Shown: positions 36,008-45,047 of the stretch, piece after piece | How the letters are laid out: every line of letters begins with the position of its first letter | How positions within the stretch are numbered: the first letter of the stretch is position 1 | DNA from: UBA6244 sp041582875 | GTDB taxonomy: Bacteria > Bacteroidota > Bacteroidia > Bacteroidales > F082 | DNA length: 64,000 bases | Assembly: GCA_041582875.1 (NCBI GenBank) | Contig: JBFHGX010000004.1 | Span: 4,679-68,678, forward strand | Direction of reading: 5' to 3' | The notes under the pieces: model-generated | Told to the model about the DNA's origin: nothing | Database searches by the model: none | The model's input: the letters and a program-made list of their open reading frames with translations, nothing else | Position numbers and translations under genes: made by a program

Positions 36008-36015
36008 CAAAGGTA
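36008..36015 (-). promoter_or_regulatory. -7 box of the BaiN-like gene, abutting the start codon
   Basis: TACCTTTG on the minus strand ends six bases before the ATG. A TTTG lies 15 bases further upstream (complement of 36031-36034), a short spacing. A leaderless or nearly leaderless message is implied. Confidence 0.5.
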
Positions 36016-36049
36016 AGACTAATGACAGCACAAATTGATGCTTTAGACA

Positions 36050-37024
36050 TCAGCCATTCTTAGCAAAATGCTTTTTCATCTTTTTACTTACAATCAACGC
36101 TAGGGCAGAGGGTTCCACCTCAAAATGCAAAGGGGAATGCCCCAATGATTCTCCATCCGTTTCTAAAAAGGCCTTGTGATTTGGTGATGACGTAATGGTG
36201 AACTCCCTTCCCGTATAGGTTTCCACAATATCTAAATGAATAAAAGACCCATCGTATACCTTGTGAATATTACGTAGAACCTTGCTTTTAGAAGCTTTCT
36301 TGATGATGGTGACATCGAAAAGCCCATCATTGGGTATGGCATTGGGAAGTTGTTTCATTCCTCCACCATTGTAACTGCAAATGCCAATGCTGATGCTGAA
36401 TATTTTTCCGGAAAAGAGTTTTTTTCCCGGACTATTTATTTCAAGATGCACTGGGTGAAACTGAAACAAACCTGTAACCAGACTATAGAGGTAAGAAAGT
36501 GGTCCTCCGGACCCCTTTTGTTTGAGTAAATTGGTCTTTTTGGCTACCAAAGCATCGAAACCCATGCCTGCAATATTGACAAAAAAACGGTTATTCTCTT
36601 CTTTATCATGCAAATACCTAACTTTGCCTATATCCTGAAGAAAGACATGCCCCTTCTTCAAGATTTTCACCTGCTTTTTATAGTTTTTGGGCATGTGATA
36701 CATGCGTCCCCAATCGTTTCCTGTCCCAATGGTGATCAACCCAAGTGTGATCTCCTTCGGATTGATTCTTTGTTGCTGAAAAATGCCATTAACCACTTCA
36801 TTAAGTGTACCATCACCACCTACAGCAATTACCTGCGAATAACCGCTTTCCTCTATCAATTGTTTAACTAATGAAATAGCATGATGGGGATATTCTGAGA
36901 AATGCACATCATAATAAAACCCTTCATCTGTAAGTAATTGCTTAATCTTGGGCCAATCATCTTTGGCTTTCGATCCTCCGGCATGCGGATTTACAATGAC
37001 TAACCAGGGAAGTAGTTTTTCCAA
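36050..37024 (-). CDS. Diacylglycerol/sphingosine kinase-family lipid kinase
   Basis: The 324-residue protein has the YegS/DgkB-type catalytic domain: VIVNPHAGGSKAKDDW, the nucleotide-binding IAVGGDGTLNEVVNG (GGDGT at 69-73), GLITIGTGNDWGRMYHMP, and a C-terminal beta domain with GICSYNGGGMKQLPNAIPNDGLFDVTI. It should phosphorylate a lipid such as diacylglycerol or a sphingoid base at the membrane. Some Bacteroidota make sphingolipids, but no sphingolipid gene is seen here. The glycosyltransferase gene ends ten bases before its ATG. Confidence 0.93.
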   Translation of the reverse strand: MEKLLPWLVIVNPHAGGSKAKDDWPKIKQLLTDEGFYYDVHFSEYPHHAISLVKQLIEESGYSQVIAVGGDGTLNEVVNGIFQQQRINPKEITLGLITIGTGNDWGRMYHMPKNYKKQVKILKKGHVFLQDIGKVRYLHDKEENNRFFVNIAGMGFDALVAKKTNLLKQKGSGGPLSYLYSLVTGLFQFHPVHLEINSPGKKLFSGKIFSISIGICSYNGGGMKQLPNAIPNDGLFDVTIIKKASKSKVLRNIHKVYDGSFIHLDIVETYTGREFTITSSPNHKAFLETDGESLGHSPLHFEVEPSALALIVSKKMKKHFAKNG

Positions 37025-37034
37025 AATATCAGTT

Positions 37035-37928
37035 TCAGTCCAGCGAATTTATCAATTTCTTTAACTTATTGCGTGTTTTGGGCACAAATGTCAACGGGAC
37101 TTCTTGTGGATATGGTCCTATCCATGGTTTACCCAATTGAAGCACTTCGCTATAAAAAGTACGCGATGTCATTCCCCATTTATTTAAAAACATCCGACTT
37201 CCTTTGTTTTTGCGGATGCGCTTGGTCGATCGCGATCCAAAATGATACACCTTACTTTTTCCAATTCCTTTAAAGATGCGCACCCCAATTGACCATAGCT
37301 TCATGGCAAAGTCGGGGTCGCTGTACATGCCTGGAGAAAACTCAATACTAAAACCGCCAATGACATCCCAAATTTTTGTGTGTACTACACTGGGCGGCCA
37401 CGAACTTCCTTTCCAGTCCTCCTTTTCCAGAGACTGATAAGTACTCAACAGAGCTTCCTCCTGGAAATTTTCTGGTGAAGTTCCAAAATCATGTACAATG
37501 GCCACATAGTTGGGGTTGTTTAATTGTTTAGGCTCGATGAGGGTGGCCGACAAATAAAAATAATCGGTATCCAACTGTTTAATCTCATTGGCCAGATGCA
37601 AATCCCAATCAGGACAAGGAATCATATCATCATTCATATAAATCATATAATCGTGACGAACCAGCGACCGACAAGCATTTACTGCAAAGCACACGCCCAT
37701 GTTTTTATTGGCATGAACATAATCGATATCGGCTTGCTCTTGCAACCAGTCAATCGTACCATCGCTTCCATCGTTTATAAAAACGATAATTTGATTATTA
37801 AAATGAGAGTTTTTGCGTAATCCAACAATACACAACTTTAAGTATTCCAAACTATTCCATGTTGGAATTACAATGGAAAATTGTTGAGTATTTTTCGATC
37901 TGTTTATCTCCGTTAGCCCTTCGATCAT
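37035..37928 (-). CDS. Family 2 glycosyltransferase
   Basis: The 297-residue protein has a GT-A fold: FSIVIPTWNSLEYLKLCIVGL, FINDGSDGTIDWL and the YMNDDM acidic motif that binds the metal-nucleotide sugar. It should transfer a sugar in cell-surface glycan assembly; acceptor and sugar are unknown. The open frame reaches 37955, but a perfect -7 box (complement of 37953-37960) overlaps that start, so the ATG at 37928 (MIEGLTEINRS) is chosen. The lipid kinase gene follows after ten bases. Confidence 0.87.
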   Translation of the reverse strand: MIEGLTEINRSKNTQQFSIVIPTWNSLEYLKLCIVGLRKNSHFNNQIIVFINDGSDGTIDWLQEQADIDYVHANKNMGVCFAVNACRSLVRHDYMIYMNDDMIPCPDWDLHLANEIKQLDTDYFYLSATLIEPKQLNNPNYVAIVHDFGTSPENFQEEALLSTYQSLEKEDWKGSSWPPSVVHTKIWDVIGGFSIEFSPGMYSDPDFAMKLWSIGVRIFKGIGKSKVYHFGSRSTKRIRKNKGSRMFLNKWGMTSRTFYSEVLQLGKPWIGPYPQEVPLTFVPKTRNKLKKLINSLD

Positions 37929-37952
37929 GTAATGAAAACTAAAATTATTTTT

Positions 37953-37960
37953 CAAAGATA
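37953..37960 (-). promoter_or_regulatory. -7 box of the glycosyltransferase gene
   Basis: TATCTTTG on the minus strand is a perfect TAnnTTTG, 24 bases before the ATG at 37928. It decides the start of that gene. Confidence 0.5.
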
Positions 37961-38034
37961 AGGGTTTTTAAATGTCCCATAGCTGTCGTAAAAAAGCTCG
38001 TCCCTGAAAAGGTTTAATGTTAAGTGAGTTTACG

Positions 38035-38042
38035 TACCTTTG
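38035..38042 (+). promoter_or_regulatory. Possible -7 box of the ABC exporter gene
   Basis: TACCTTTG matches the consensus but leaves a 165-base leader before the ATG at 38208. No structured leader motif is recognised in this stretch. Confidence 0.3.
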
Positions 38043-38207
38043 AGCCCGCAAAATGGATTAAAATCGGATGCTGGAGTTACCTTGTTTTTATGTTTCATAA
38101 AATAGCAGTAAATCGAAAAATTATCAAATATTGACGATAATTATTCAGCGCATTATCACTATTTAAACGACATAAAACAGGTAATCTAATAAATAATAAA
38201 AAAACAC

Positions 38208-40028
38208 ATGAAGAAGTTTTATCGAATACTGGCCTATGTAAAACCTGAGCTACCTTATGCTGGATTAAATGTACTGTTCAACCTGCTCACCATTGTTTTT
38301 TCACTGTTTTCATTTGCCTTACTTATTCCCTTTTTAAACCTGCTTTTCGGTATTGATGACTTGGTAACTACAAAACCTGAACTGGTTTTTAATACCAAAT
38401 CGTTGTTAAATTATCTCAACTACCAAATCAGTAGTATAATTGTCTCCAATGGAAAAATAACAGCGCTTGTATACATTTGTATTGTATTGATGTCGTCTTT
38501 CTTTCTGCGCAACTTAACCCGTTTTTTGTCGATGTATTTTATGGCCAATGTTCGTATTGGTGCCATCAAAGGTATTCGCAATGCCATTTATAACAAACTG
38601 CTTATCTTACCTTTGTCATTTTTCTCGAAAAATAAAAAGGGAGACATCATTGCGCGTGTGACCACGGATGTTCAGGAGGTTGAATTTTCGATCATGAATT
38701 CATTGGAAATGCTGATTCGCGACCCCATCACCATTATTGCCTACGTAGCGTTTTTATTGAGCATGAGTCCGCAACTCACCCTTTTTGTGATGGTTATTTT
38801 ACCCATTACGGGGATAATTATCGGTCAGATTGGAAAAAGTCTGCGCAAGCAATCGAAAATTGGCCAAACTAAATTTGCCGGCTTACTCTCCAACATCGAG
38901 GAAACCATTTCGGGCTTGCGTATCATTAAGGCATTTAACGCCATCAATTACTCCAAGAAAAAATTCACCGATCAAAACGAAGATTTTTCCAAATTACTCA
39001 TCTGGATTTACCGTCGTCGCGACCTTTCTTCGCCCATGAGCGAATTTCTTTCTTCAGTAGTCATCATTGTTGTATTGTGGTTTGGTGGACAAATGGTGCT
39101 CGCCGATAGTCCTACCATTCAGGCTGCCGACTTTATTACCTACATTGTTGTTTTTTCGCAAATTATACCTCCGGCCAAAACCTTTGCACAAGGATACTAC
39201 AACATCCAAAAAGGAATTGCTTCTGCCGAGCGTATTTTTGAAGTATTGGATGCTGAAGAAATTATTGAAGAAAAACCAAACGCCATTTCTGTTAAAGGAT
39301 TCGAAAAATGCATAGAATACCAGCATGTCTTCTTTAAATACGATAATGAATACATCCTAAAAGATGTCAATTTAAAGATTGAAAAAGGAAAAATGATTGC
39401 CTTAGTAGGTGAATCAGGAGGTGGAAAATCCACCATGGTTGATTTGCTTCCCCGATTTTATGATGTTGCAGAAGGCAGCCTGATGATCGACGGAATAAAC
39501 ATCAAAGACCTGCGCATTGATGACACACGGGGATTGATGGGAATTGTTTCACAAGAAAGCATTTTGTTTAATGATAGCATCTTCAATAACATCGCTTTCG
39601 GACGGAAAAATGTTACCGAAGAAGAAGTTATTCATGCTGCCAAAGTAGCCAACGCACACGAATTCATCTTGGAATCAGAAAACGGATACGACACCAATAT
39701 TGGAGATCGTGGAGTTAAACTTTCAGGTGGTCAGCGACAGCGTTTGAGCATTGCCAGAGCTGTATTGGCTAATCCGCCGGTACTCATTCTCGATGAAGCT
39801 ACTTCTTCATTGGATACCGAATCGGAAAAACTGGTGCAAAACGCTTTGTTTAATGTTATGAAGGACCGCACAACTGTAGTCATTGCCCATAGATTATCGA
39901 CCATTCAGCATGCCGATGAAATTATCGTACTTAAAAAAGGTGAAATTGTGGAACGCGGCACCCACGATGAATTGCTTAAATTAGAAGGTACCTATAAACG
40001 ATTGCAAGATTTACAAACGTTTAAATAA
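38208..40028 (+). CDS. MsbA-like ABC exporter (fused permease and ATPase)
   Basis: The 606-residue half-transporter has six membrane helices (about 17-325) and a nucleotide-binding domain: Walker A GESGGGKST (401-409), Q-loop SQES, signature LSGGQRQR (505-512), Walker B VLILDEATSSLD (525-536) and H-loop IAHRLSTIQ. As a homodimer it should export a hydrophobic molecule across the inner membrane. Similarity to MsbA and the lipid kinase and glycosyltransferase genes nearby (opposite strand) suggest a lipid or glycolipid substrate, but this is inference. A purine-rich hairpin follows its stop. Confidence 0.94.
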   Translation: MKKFYRILAYVKPELPYAGLNVLFNLLTIVFSLFSFALLIPFLNLLFGIDDLVTTKPELVFNTKSLLNYLNYQISSIIVSNGKITALVYICIVLMSSFFLRNLTRFLSMYFMANVRIGAIKGIRNAIYNKLLILPLSFFSKNKKGDIIARVTTDVQEVEFSIMNSLEMLIRDPITIIAYVAFLLSMSPQLTLFVMVILPITGIIIGQIGKSLRKQSKIGQTKFAGLLSNIEETISGLRIIKAFNAINYSKKKFTDQNEDFSKLLIWIYRRRDLSSPMSEFLSSVVIIVVLWFGGQMVLADSPTIQAADFITYIVVFSQIIPPAKTFAQGYYNIQKGIASAERIFEVLDAEEIIEEKPNAISVKGFEKCIEYQHVFFKYDNEYILKDVNLKIEKGKMIALVGESGGGKSTMVDLLPRFYDVAEGSLMIDGINIKDLRIDDTRGLMGIVSQESILFNDSIFNNIAFGRKNVTEEEVIHAAKVANAHEFILESENGYDTNIGDRGVKLSGGQRQRLSIARAVLANPPVLILDEATSSLDTESEKLVQNALFNVMKDRTTVVIAHRLSTIQHADEIIVLKKGEIVERGTHDELLKLEGTYKRLQDLQTFK

Positions 40029-40041
40029 ATCTATTCTGATA

Positions 40042-40075
40042 AAAGAAGAAAGGAAACGAATTGTCTTTCTTCTTT
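40042..40075. terminator. Likely bidirectional terminator between the ABC exporter and thrA
   Basis: A perfect 11-bp purine/pyrimidine stem (40042-40052 with 40065-40075) around a 12-base loop lies between the convergent stops at 40028 and 40081. Confidence 0.6.
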
Positions 40076-40080
40076 CTTCC

Positions 40081-42474
40081 TCAAATCCTGCTTCCAACTC
40101 TAAGCAAATCAGCATAAACCCCTCGGGCAGTCACCTGTGCACCGGCACCGGCACCCTGTATGACGATGGGATTATCCCCATAACCTTTGGTGTATATTTC
40201 GAATATTGAATCAGATCCGGTAACGTTACCCAGGGGAGAATGTGCGGCCACCTGTTTCAATTCAACTCTTAAATGTCCATCCACAGAAAGCTCACCTAAA
40301 TACCTGAATACTTTATCACTCGGCAATTTTTCCAATAAAGAACTATAGTGTTGATCTAATTGAGGGAATTGCTTTTCGAAATCCTCCCAAGTTTGAATAC
40401 TCAACATCTCATCCGGAATTAAATTGGCAATTTGAACATCCGAGAACTCTTTCTGCATTCCAATTTCACGAGCCAAAATCAACAACTTGCGTGCAACATC
40501 ATTGCCCGATAAATCTTCTCGTGGATCTGGTTCAGTAAACCCCTTGGTTTTCGCTTGATTTAAAATATTTGAAAAAGAGTCCTTTCTTAACGAGAAATGA
40601 TTGAAAATATAACTTAATGAACCGCTAAAAACACCCTTAATTTTTTCGATTTCCTCGCCAGACAAATGCAACAACCGAAGGGTGTCAATTAATGGTAATC
40701 CAGCACCCACATTGGTCTCGTATAAAAACGATTTACCCTTTTTATTCAGTTCTGTACGCAAATTTTGATAAAAAGTGTAATCCATAGAATTACCCAATTT
40801 GTTGGAAGCGATGATGTCGAATCCGTTTTTCACGAATTCGAAATAGGAGTAAACTACTGTACTTGACGCCGTATTATCCACAATTACTAAATTTTCAAGT
40901 CCACTTTCATGAATGCGCTTAATTATTTCATTATTAGATACATTCACCTCACTTTTAGCCAACTCATTGCGCCAATTAACATCAACCCCATCAGGCTGAA
41001 AAAGAAAATGCTGTGAATCAACAACTCCAACAATGTTTAATTTCAAATTGCGTTTTTCAATAATTTCTTCTCTGGTTTCCAACACCTGATCGATTAGAGT
41101 GCCGCCTACCGTTCCCTTGCCAAAGGCAAGTACATTCAATATCTTGTTCACTCCAAACACATGGTTGTGAACTACATTTACAGCTTTTTTCAAATCATTA
41201 TTCGAAACCACCAATGAAATGTGCTCGCCATTTATTGAATTATTGATCAGATACATCCAAATTCTGTTCTTTCTTAATCCGGCGATGGCTTTTTCCAGGG
41301 CAAAATTATGTCTGCCGATAATTGCCACGATAGCCAAATCAGAATTCACATCCACTTTCGAAACGTCGTTATGATTGATTTCAAATGAGAACTCCTTTTC
41401 AAGGGTTTCTTTGGCCAAAAGGGCATCTCTTTGATTTACAATGAACCCAATCCCTCGCTCAGAAGATGCCTGAGAAATCATACGTACGCTAATCGACTTA
41501 CGGCTCAACGCGGAAAATATTCTGGCATCAATGCCCACTTTTCCCATCAACCCTCTACCTTCAATGCTGACAAGAGAAACATCTTTAATAAGTGAGACTG
41601 CCTTTATTCCTTTACCTGCTCCCAAATCGTTTACAGTTGTACCAGGCAATTCAGGCTTGAATGTGTTTAGAATTCGAATGGGAATTTTCTTCTCTATTAA
41701 CGGAAAGATGGTTTTGGCATGCAAAATATTGGCACCAAAATTGGCCAGTTCATTAGCTTCACGATAAGTTAAACTTGAAATTCGTTTTGCTGATTTCACC
41801 AAAGCAGGATCCGCCGTGTAAATTCCGTCAATATCAGTCCAGTTTTGAACTTCAGCAGCATTACAATACTGAGCCAAGAGTGTGGCAGTATAATTGCTTC
41901 CATTTCGTCCAAGTGTGGTAGTAACGCCTTGTAAATTACTGGCAATAAACCCGGTAACAACCGGAATAGCACCAATGGGTAATTTTTTAAATAATTCCTT
42001 TACTCTCGTTTCAGACTTTTGGTGTAGCACCTTAAATGGCTCATCTCCTGTTGTTTTGATAAGTTCACGTGCATCTACAAAAACGGCGTTTAATCCCTTT
42101 TGACGTAACAAATGTACCACTGTTTGAGCGCTAATCAATTCTCCAAATGCTAAAACTCTATCTTTAACAGAGGTACTATATTCACCTAAAAGGCCAACCG
42201 CATTAAGTATTTGACGCAATGCTTCAAGTTCATTTTGCAAAGATATTTTACTGCAAACATCAGATTGATATTGAATAAATTGCCGAAGCGCTTCCTGATA
42301 CGAAAGACCACTAGCTGCCAACTCCAATAAGTTTTCAAGCTCGTCAGTGGCTTTACCTCTGGCTGAAACAACCACCATGATGGGATGGTTACTCTCTTTG
42401 GTAATAATGGACAAACTATTTTGGATTCCCAATCCATTGGAAAGAGATTTACCGCCAAATTTTAAAATTTTCAT
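40081..42474 (-). CDS. thrA: Bifunctional aspartate kinase / homoserine dehydrogenase
   Basis: The 797-residue enzyme catalyses the first and third steps from aspartate to homoserine. The kinase part (1-440) begins KFGGKSL and contains FGELISAQTVVHLL, GRNGSNYTATLLA and two ACT-like regulatory repeats (SLVSIEGRGLMGKVGIDARIF, LAIVAIIGRHNF). The dehydrogenase part (about 460-797) starts with the nucleotide fold LAFGKGTVGGTLIDQV and has NVGAGLPLIDTL and GVFSGSLSYIF, plus GFTEPDPREDLSGNDVARK with the catalytic lysine region. ThrA and MetL cannot be told apart by eye, so the symbol is by architecture. It is the last gene of the metZ-metX-thrA operon, 17 bases after metX. Confidence 0.95.
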   Translation of the reverse strand: MKILKFGGKSLSNGLGIQNSLSIITKESNHPIMVVVSARGKATDELENLLELAASGLSYQEALRQFIQYQSDVCSKISLQNELEALRQILNAVGLLGEYSTSVKDRVLAFGELISAQTVVHLLRQKGLNAVFVDARELIKTTGDEPFKVLHQKSETRVKELFKKLPIGAIPVVTGFIASNLQGVTTTLGRNGSNYTATLLAQYCNAAEVQNWTDIDGIYTADPALVKSAKRISSLTYREANELANFGANILHAKTIFPLIEKKIPIRILNTFKPELPGTTVNDLGAGKGIKAVSLIKDVSLVSIEGRGLMGKVGIDARIFSALSRKSISVRMISQASSERGIGFIVNQRDALLAKETLEKEFSFEINHNDVSKVDVNSDLAIVAIIGRHNFALEKAIAGLRKNRIWMYLINNSINGEHISLVVSNNDLKKAVNVVHNHVFGVNKILNVLAFGKGTVGGTLIDQVLETREEIIEKRNLKLNIVGVVDSQHFLFQPDGVDVNWRNELAKSEVNVSNNEIIKRIHESGLENLVIVDNTASSTVVYSYFEFVKNGFDIIASNKLGNSMDYTFYQNLRTELNKKGKSFLYETNVGAGLPLIDTLRLLHLSGEEIEKIKGVFSGSLSYIFNHFSLRKDSFSNILNQAKTKGFTEPDPREDLSGNDVARKLLILAREIGMQKEFSDVQIANLIPDEMLSIQTWEDFEKQFPQLDQHYSSLLEKLPSDKVFRYLGELSVDGHLRVELKQVAAHSPLGNVTGSDSIFEIYTKGYGDNPIVIQGAGAGAQVTARGVYADLLRVGSRI

Positions 42475-42491
42475 AGAAAAAATGTTTAAGA

Positions 42492-43502
42492 TTATACATA
42501 AGGTAAAATAACTTGAGCAATCTGGTCTCCTTCTATTAGAAAGCCATCATGACCATACTCGGAATGAACAACATGGTATTCAGCATATCTCATGTGATCA
42601 GCCATGAATTTTTGCTCTGAAGGCGGGACAAGTCTATCGGTGCTCAATGAAATCACCATTGAAGGAATAGTTATACTTTCAAGCACTTTAACTACTCCCC
42701 CTCGATCACGTCCGATATTATGACTATCGAGACATTTGGTTAAAAACCAATAACTATGGGCATGAAATCGATTGACCAACTTGTCGCCTTGATATTGAAT
42801 ATAGGAAGCTGCTTTAAAATTTTCTATTCGCTCATCCTCATCAGTTTGCAAATCCACATAAGCCTCATATGTGCGGTAGGTGAGTAAACCAATAGCACGG
42901 GCAGCTTTTAAACCGGAATTTCCTGAATCAGACTTATTTTCATACAAGGTTTGATCGGCCAAGAGTGCTAGTCGTTGACTTTCGTGAATGGCGATACTCC
43001 AAGCAGTTTCTTTGACAGAGGTGGCAATTAGCGTCAGACGACTGATGTTTCCTTTGTACATCAGAGAAAATTCCAAGGCCTGAAAACCGCCAAAGGAACC
43101 ACCTATAACCATCTTAATCTGTGTAATGTTTAATTTTTCAACTAATCTCAAATGCAGTTGTACCACATCACGGACAGTAAATTGCGGAAAAGTCATCCCA
43201 AAGGGTTCTCCTGTATGGATATTTTTACTCCGGGGTCCGGTAGTTCCATATACCGATCCCAACACATTGGCACAAACAATAAAATGTTTATCAGGACTAA
43301 TAGTTTTACCAGATCCTACCAAACTCGGCCACCAATCTACCACATCTGAGTTGGCAGTTAATGCATGAAATACCCATATTACATTGTCCCTATTTGGATT
43401 AAAATTTCCATAGGTATGATAGGCAATGGTTGGATTATTTATAATATTTCCTGATTCCAACTCAAAAGGCTCTTCCAGGGTTAATGTTTTTAAGAGATTC
43501 AT
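42492..43502 (-). CDS. metX: Homoserine O-acyltransferase
   Basis: This alpha/beta-hydrolase enzyme transfers an acyl group from acyl-CoA to homoserine, the first committed step to methionine. The 336-residue protein has the nucleophile elbow IGGSFGGFQ (Ser136), LSTDRLVPP with the catalytic Asp and SEYGHDGFLIE with the His. NVIWVFHALTANSDVVDWW is the typical N-terminal block. Whether it uses acetyl- or succinyl-CoA cannot be decided by eye. The ATG overlaps the metZ stop by four bases and thrA follows, so translation of the three is coupled. Confidence 0.95.
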   Translation of the reverse strand: MNLLKTLTLEEPFELESGNIINNPTIAYHTYGNFNPNRDNVIWVFHALTANSDVVDWWPSLVGSGKTISPDKHFIVCANVLGSVYGTTGPRSKNIHTGEPFGMTFPQFTVRDVVQLHLRLVEKLNITQIKMVIGGSFGGFQALEFSLMYKGNISRLTLIATSVKETAWSIAIHESQRLALLADQTLYENKSDSGNSGLKAARAIGLLTYRTYEAYVDLQTDEDERIENFKAASYIQYQGDKLVNRFHAHSYWFLTKCLDSHNIGRDRGGVVKVLESITIPSMVISLSTDRLVPPSEQKFMADHMRYAEYHVVHSEYGHDGFLIEGDQIAQVILPYV

Positions 43503-44674
43503 AGCCTACTATTTTTTAATGCTTGTTCAATATCAGATATGATGTCGTCAATATGTTCCAGTCCAACAGAAAACCGCAACATACCCGGCGTTATTCCCAA
43601 ACTCAATTGCACCTCTGGAGCTACTTTACTGTGCGTAGTACTTGCGGGATGAGTTGCAATGCTTCGCGTGTCGCCCAAATTGGCAGTGATAGAATGTAGT
43701 TCAAGCGCATTTAGAAACTTCCGCCCTCGATCAAGCCCACCTTTTACAACACAGGAAACCAGGCCTCCTCCCTGCTTCATCTGCTTTTTAGCCAGTTCAT
43801 ATTGCTCAAAAGAAGGCAAATGTGGATAAACAACTTTTTCAATATCAGGATGCTCTTCGAGATATTTTGCCAAGCTCAGGGCATTACTACAATGGCGATC
43901 CATACGAACGGCAAGCGTTTCCAAACTTTTTGATAACAACCAGGCGTTAAAAGGTGAAAGTGATGGTCCTGATTTTTGAATAAACTGAGCACAGATCTCT
44001 ATTTTCGTCTTTGAACCCACAATAACACCCCCAAGTACACGACCTTGTCCATCGATATATTTGGTAGCCGAATGCACCACAAGGTCGGCTCCAAAAGACA
44101 AAGGTTGCTGCAAATAGGGAGTTGCAAAACAGTTGTCCACCACCAATATGGCTCCCTTTTGGTGGCACAATTCAGCCAAGTATTTCAAATCGATCAAATC
44201 CAAAGTGGGATTGGCCGGAGTTTCAACAAAAACCATTTTAGTGTTGGGATGAAAAGCATTTGTCCATGCTCGCATATCTTTAATCCCTACAAATTCATGC
44301 TCAATTCCCCAATTAGGAAGAATATTTTCGATCAAATGACGTGAACTTCCAAAAATAGAAGAAGAGGCCAACAAATGGTCTCCTGTTTTTAGCAAGGCAC
44401 CAAAAACAGAAAATATCGCAGCCATTCCGGTTGCTGTTGAAATGCCGGATTCAGCTCCTTCGAGCAATGCCATTTTTTCGGCGAACTCATCTGAATTGGG
44501 ATTGGCTACACGTGAATAATAATAGCCATCGCGTTGATTGGCAAATATTTCAGCTCCTTCCTCAGCAGAATCGAAAGCATAACTGGATGTAAGATAAATG
44601 GGGGCAGAATGTTCTTTAAACTGACTGACTGCCAGTTGTGTACGAATAGCTAAAGTTTCAAAATGTGTTTTCAT
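43499..44674 (-). CDS. metZ: O-acylhomoserine sulfhydrylase / Cys-Met metabolism PLP enzyme
   Basis: The 391-residue PLP enzyme of the trans-sulfuration family joins an O-acylhomoserine with sulfide or cysteine. It has IYLTSSYAFDSAEEGAEIF, YYYSRVANPNSDEFAEKMALLE, VETPANPTLDLIDL and the PLP lysine K205 in VVHSATKYIDGQG. Family members MetZ, MetY and MetB are close; the next-door metX makes a sulfhydrylase role likely. The open frame extends to 44791 but reads into the leader RNA, so the ATG at 44674 is used. A SAM-I riboswitch and a strong hairpin ending two bases before this ATG precede it. Confidence 0.9.
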   Translation of the reverse strand: MKTHFETLAIRTQLAVSQFKEHSAPIYLTSSYAFDSAEEGAEIFANQRDGYYYSRVANPNSDEFAEKMALLEGAESGISTATGMAAIFSVFGALLKTGDHLLASSSIFGSSRHLIENILPNWGIEHEFVGIKDMRAWTNAFHPNTKMVFVETPANPTLDLIDLKYLAELCHQKGAILVVDNCFATPYLQQPLSFGADLVVHSATKYIDGQGRVLGGVIVGSKTKIEICAQFIQKSGPSLSPFNAWLLSKSLETLAVRMDRHCSNALSLAKYLEEHPDIEKVVYPHLPSFEQYELAKKQMKQGGGLVSCVVKGGLDRGRKFLNALELHSITANLGDTRSIATHPASTTHSKVAPEVQLSLGITPGMLRFSVGLEHIDDIISDIEQALKNSRL

Positions 44675-44676
44675 GG

Positions 44677-44713
44677 CCGACTTTTTAATTTTTATTAAAA
44701 TCAAGAAAGCCGG
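44677..44713 (-). promoter_or_regulatory. Hairpin next to the metZ start codon (likely expression platform)
   Basis: On the minus strand, two 8-bp stems, separated only by one bulged C and each with one G-U pair, stack into a 16-bp hairpin with an AATA loop (outer arms complement of 44706-44713 and 44677-44684). It ends two bases before the metZ ATG. It could block ribosome access and thus be the output switch of the upstream SAM-I aptamer. Confidence 0.6.
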
Positions 44714-44775
44714 AAAACACCTGTATAAACTACATCGACGGGCTATACACAAAAACAATTGAAAATAGCAGTGTG

Positions 44776-44883
44776 ATTTATCTTTCTTCATGAAAATGAA
44801 GCAGGAATTAGCACCTACTGATGTATTACCATCAGGGTTGCTAAGGTTTCAACGGGCCTTACCCTCCACCTTTCTTGATAAAT
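44776..44883 (-). ncRNA. SAM-I (S-box) riboswitch aptamer upstream of the met operon
   Basis: The minus strand shows the S-box layout: a P1 arm ATTTATC (complement of 44877-44883) pairing with GATAAAT (complement of 44776-44782), AAGAAAGGTGGAGGG, GGCCCGTTGAAACC, TTAGCAACC, a variable P3 hairpin (CTGATG...CATCAG), the invariant GGTGCTAATTCCTGC and a last hairpin CTTCAT-TTTC-ATGAAG before P1 closes. These are the conserved core of S-adenosylmethionine riboswitches. High SAM should repress the metZ-metX-thrA operon. The aptamer ends about 100 bases before the metZ ATG. Confidence 0.95.
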
Positions 44884-44903
44884 GAATTGTTAAGAACGTT
44901 TTG

Positions 44904-44911
44904 CAAACATA
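44904..44911 (-). promoter_or_regulatory. -7 box of the met operon
   Basis: TATGTTTG on the minus strand is a perfect match and lies 20 bases upstream of the riboswitch P1 helix, the right place for the leader's transcription start. Confidence 0.5.
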
Positions 44912-45016
44912 GAGATTTTTATACCAATATTAACAACGTTGAAATATGCTATTTTTTATTCATTCAAAAAATGGTAACAAGCAAATTTTAACAAGGACTT
45001 TCAATTCAATTGTTTA

Positions 45017-45024
45017 TACCTTTG
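45017..45024 (+). promoter_or_regulatory. -7 box of the M3 peptidase gene
   Basis: TACCTTTG is a perfect TAnnTTTG, 23 bases before the ATG at 45048; no clear -33 element is seen. Confidence 0.45.
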
Positions 45025-45047
45025 CTCGCAATTAAAACCAATTTGAA

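Noticed and set aside
44675..44791. A 39-residue N-terminal extension of metZ
   Set aside because: It reads through the leader hairpin, is cysteine- and basic-rich unlike the family, and the homologous start is at 44674.
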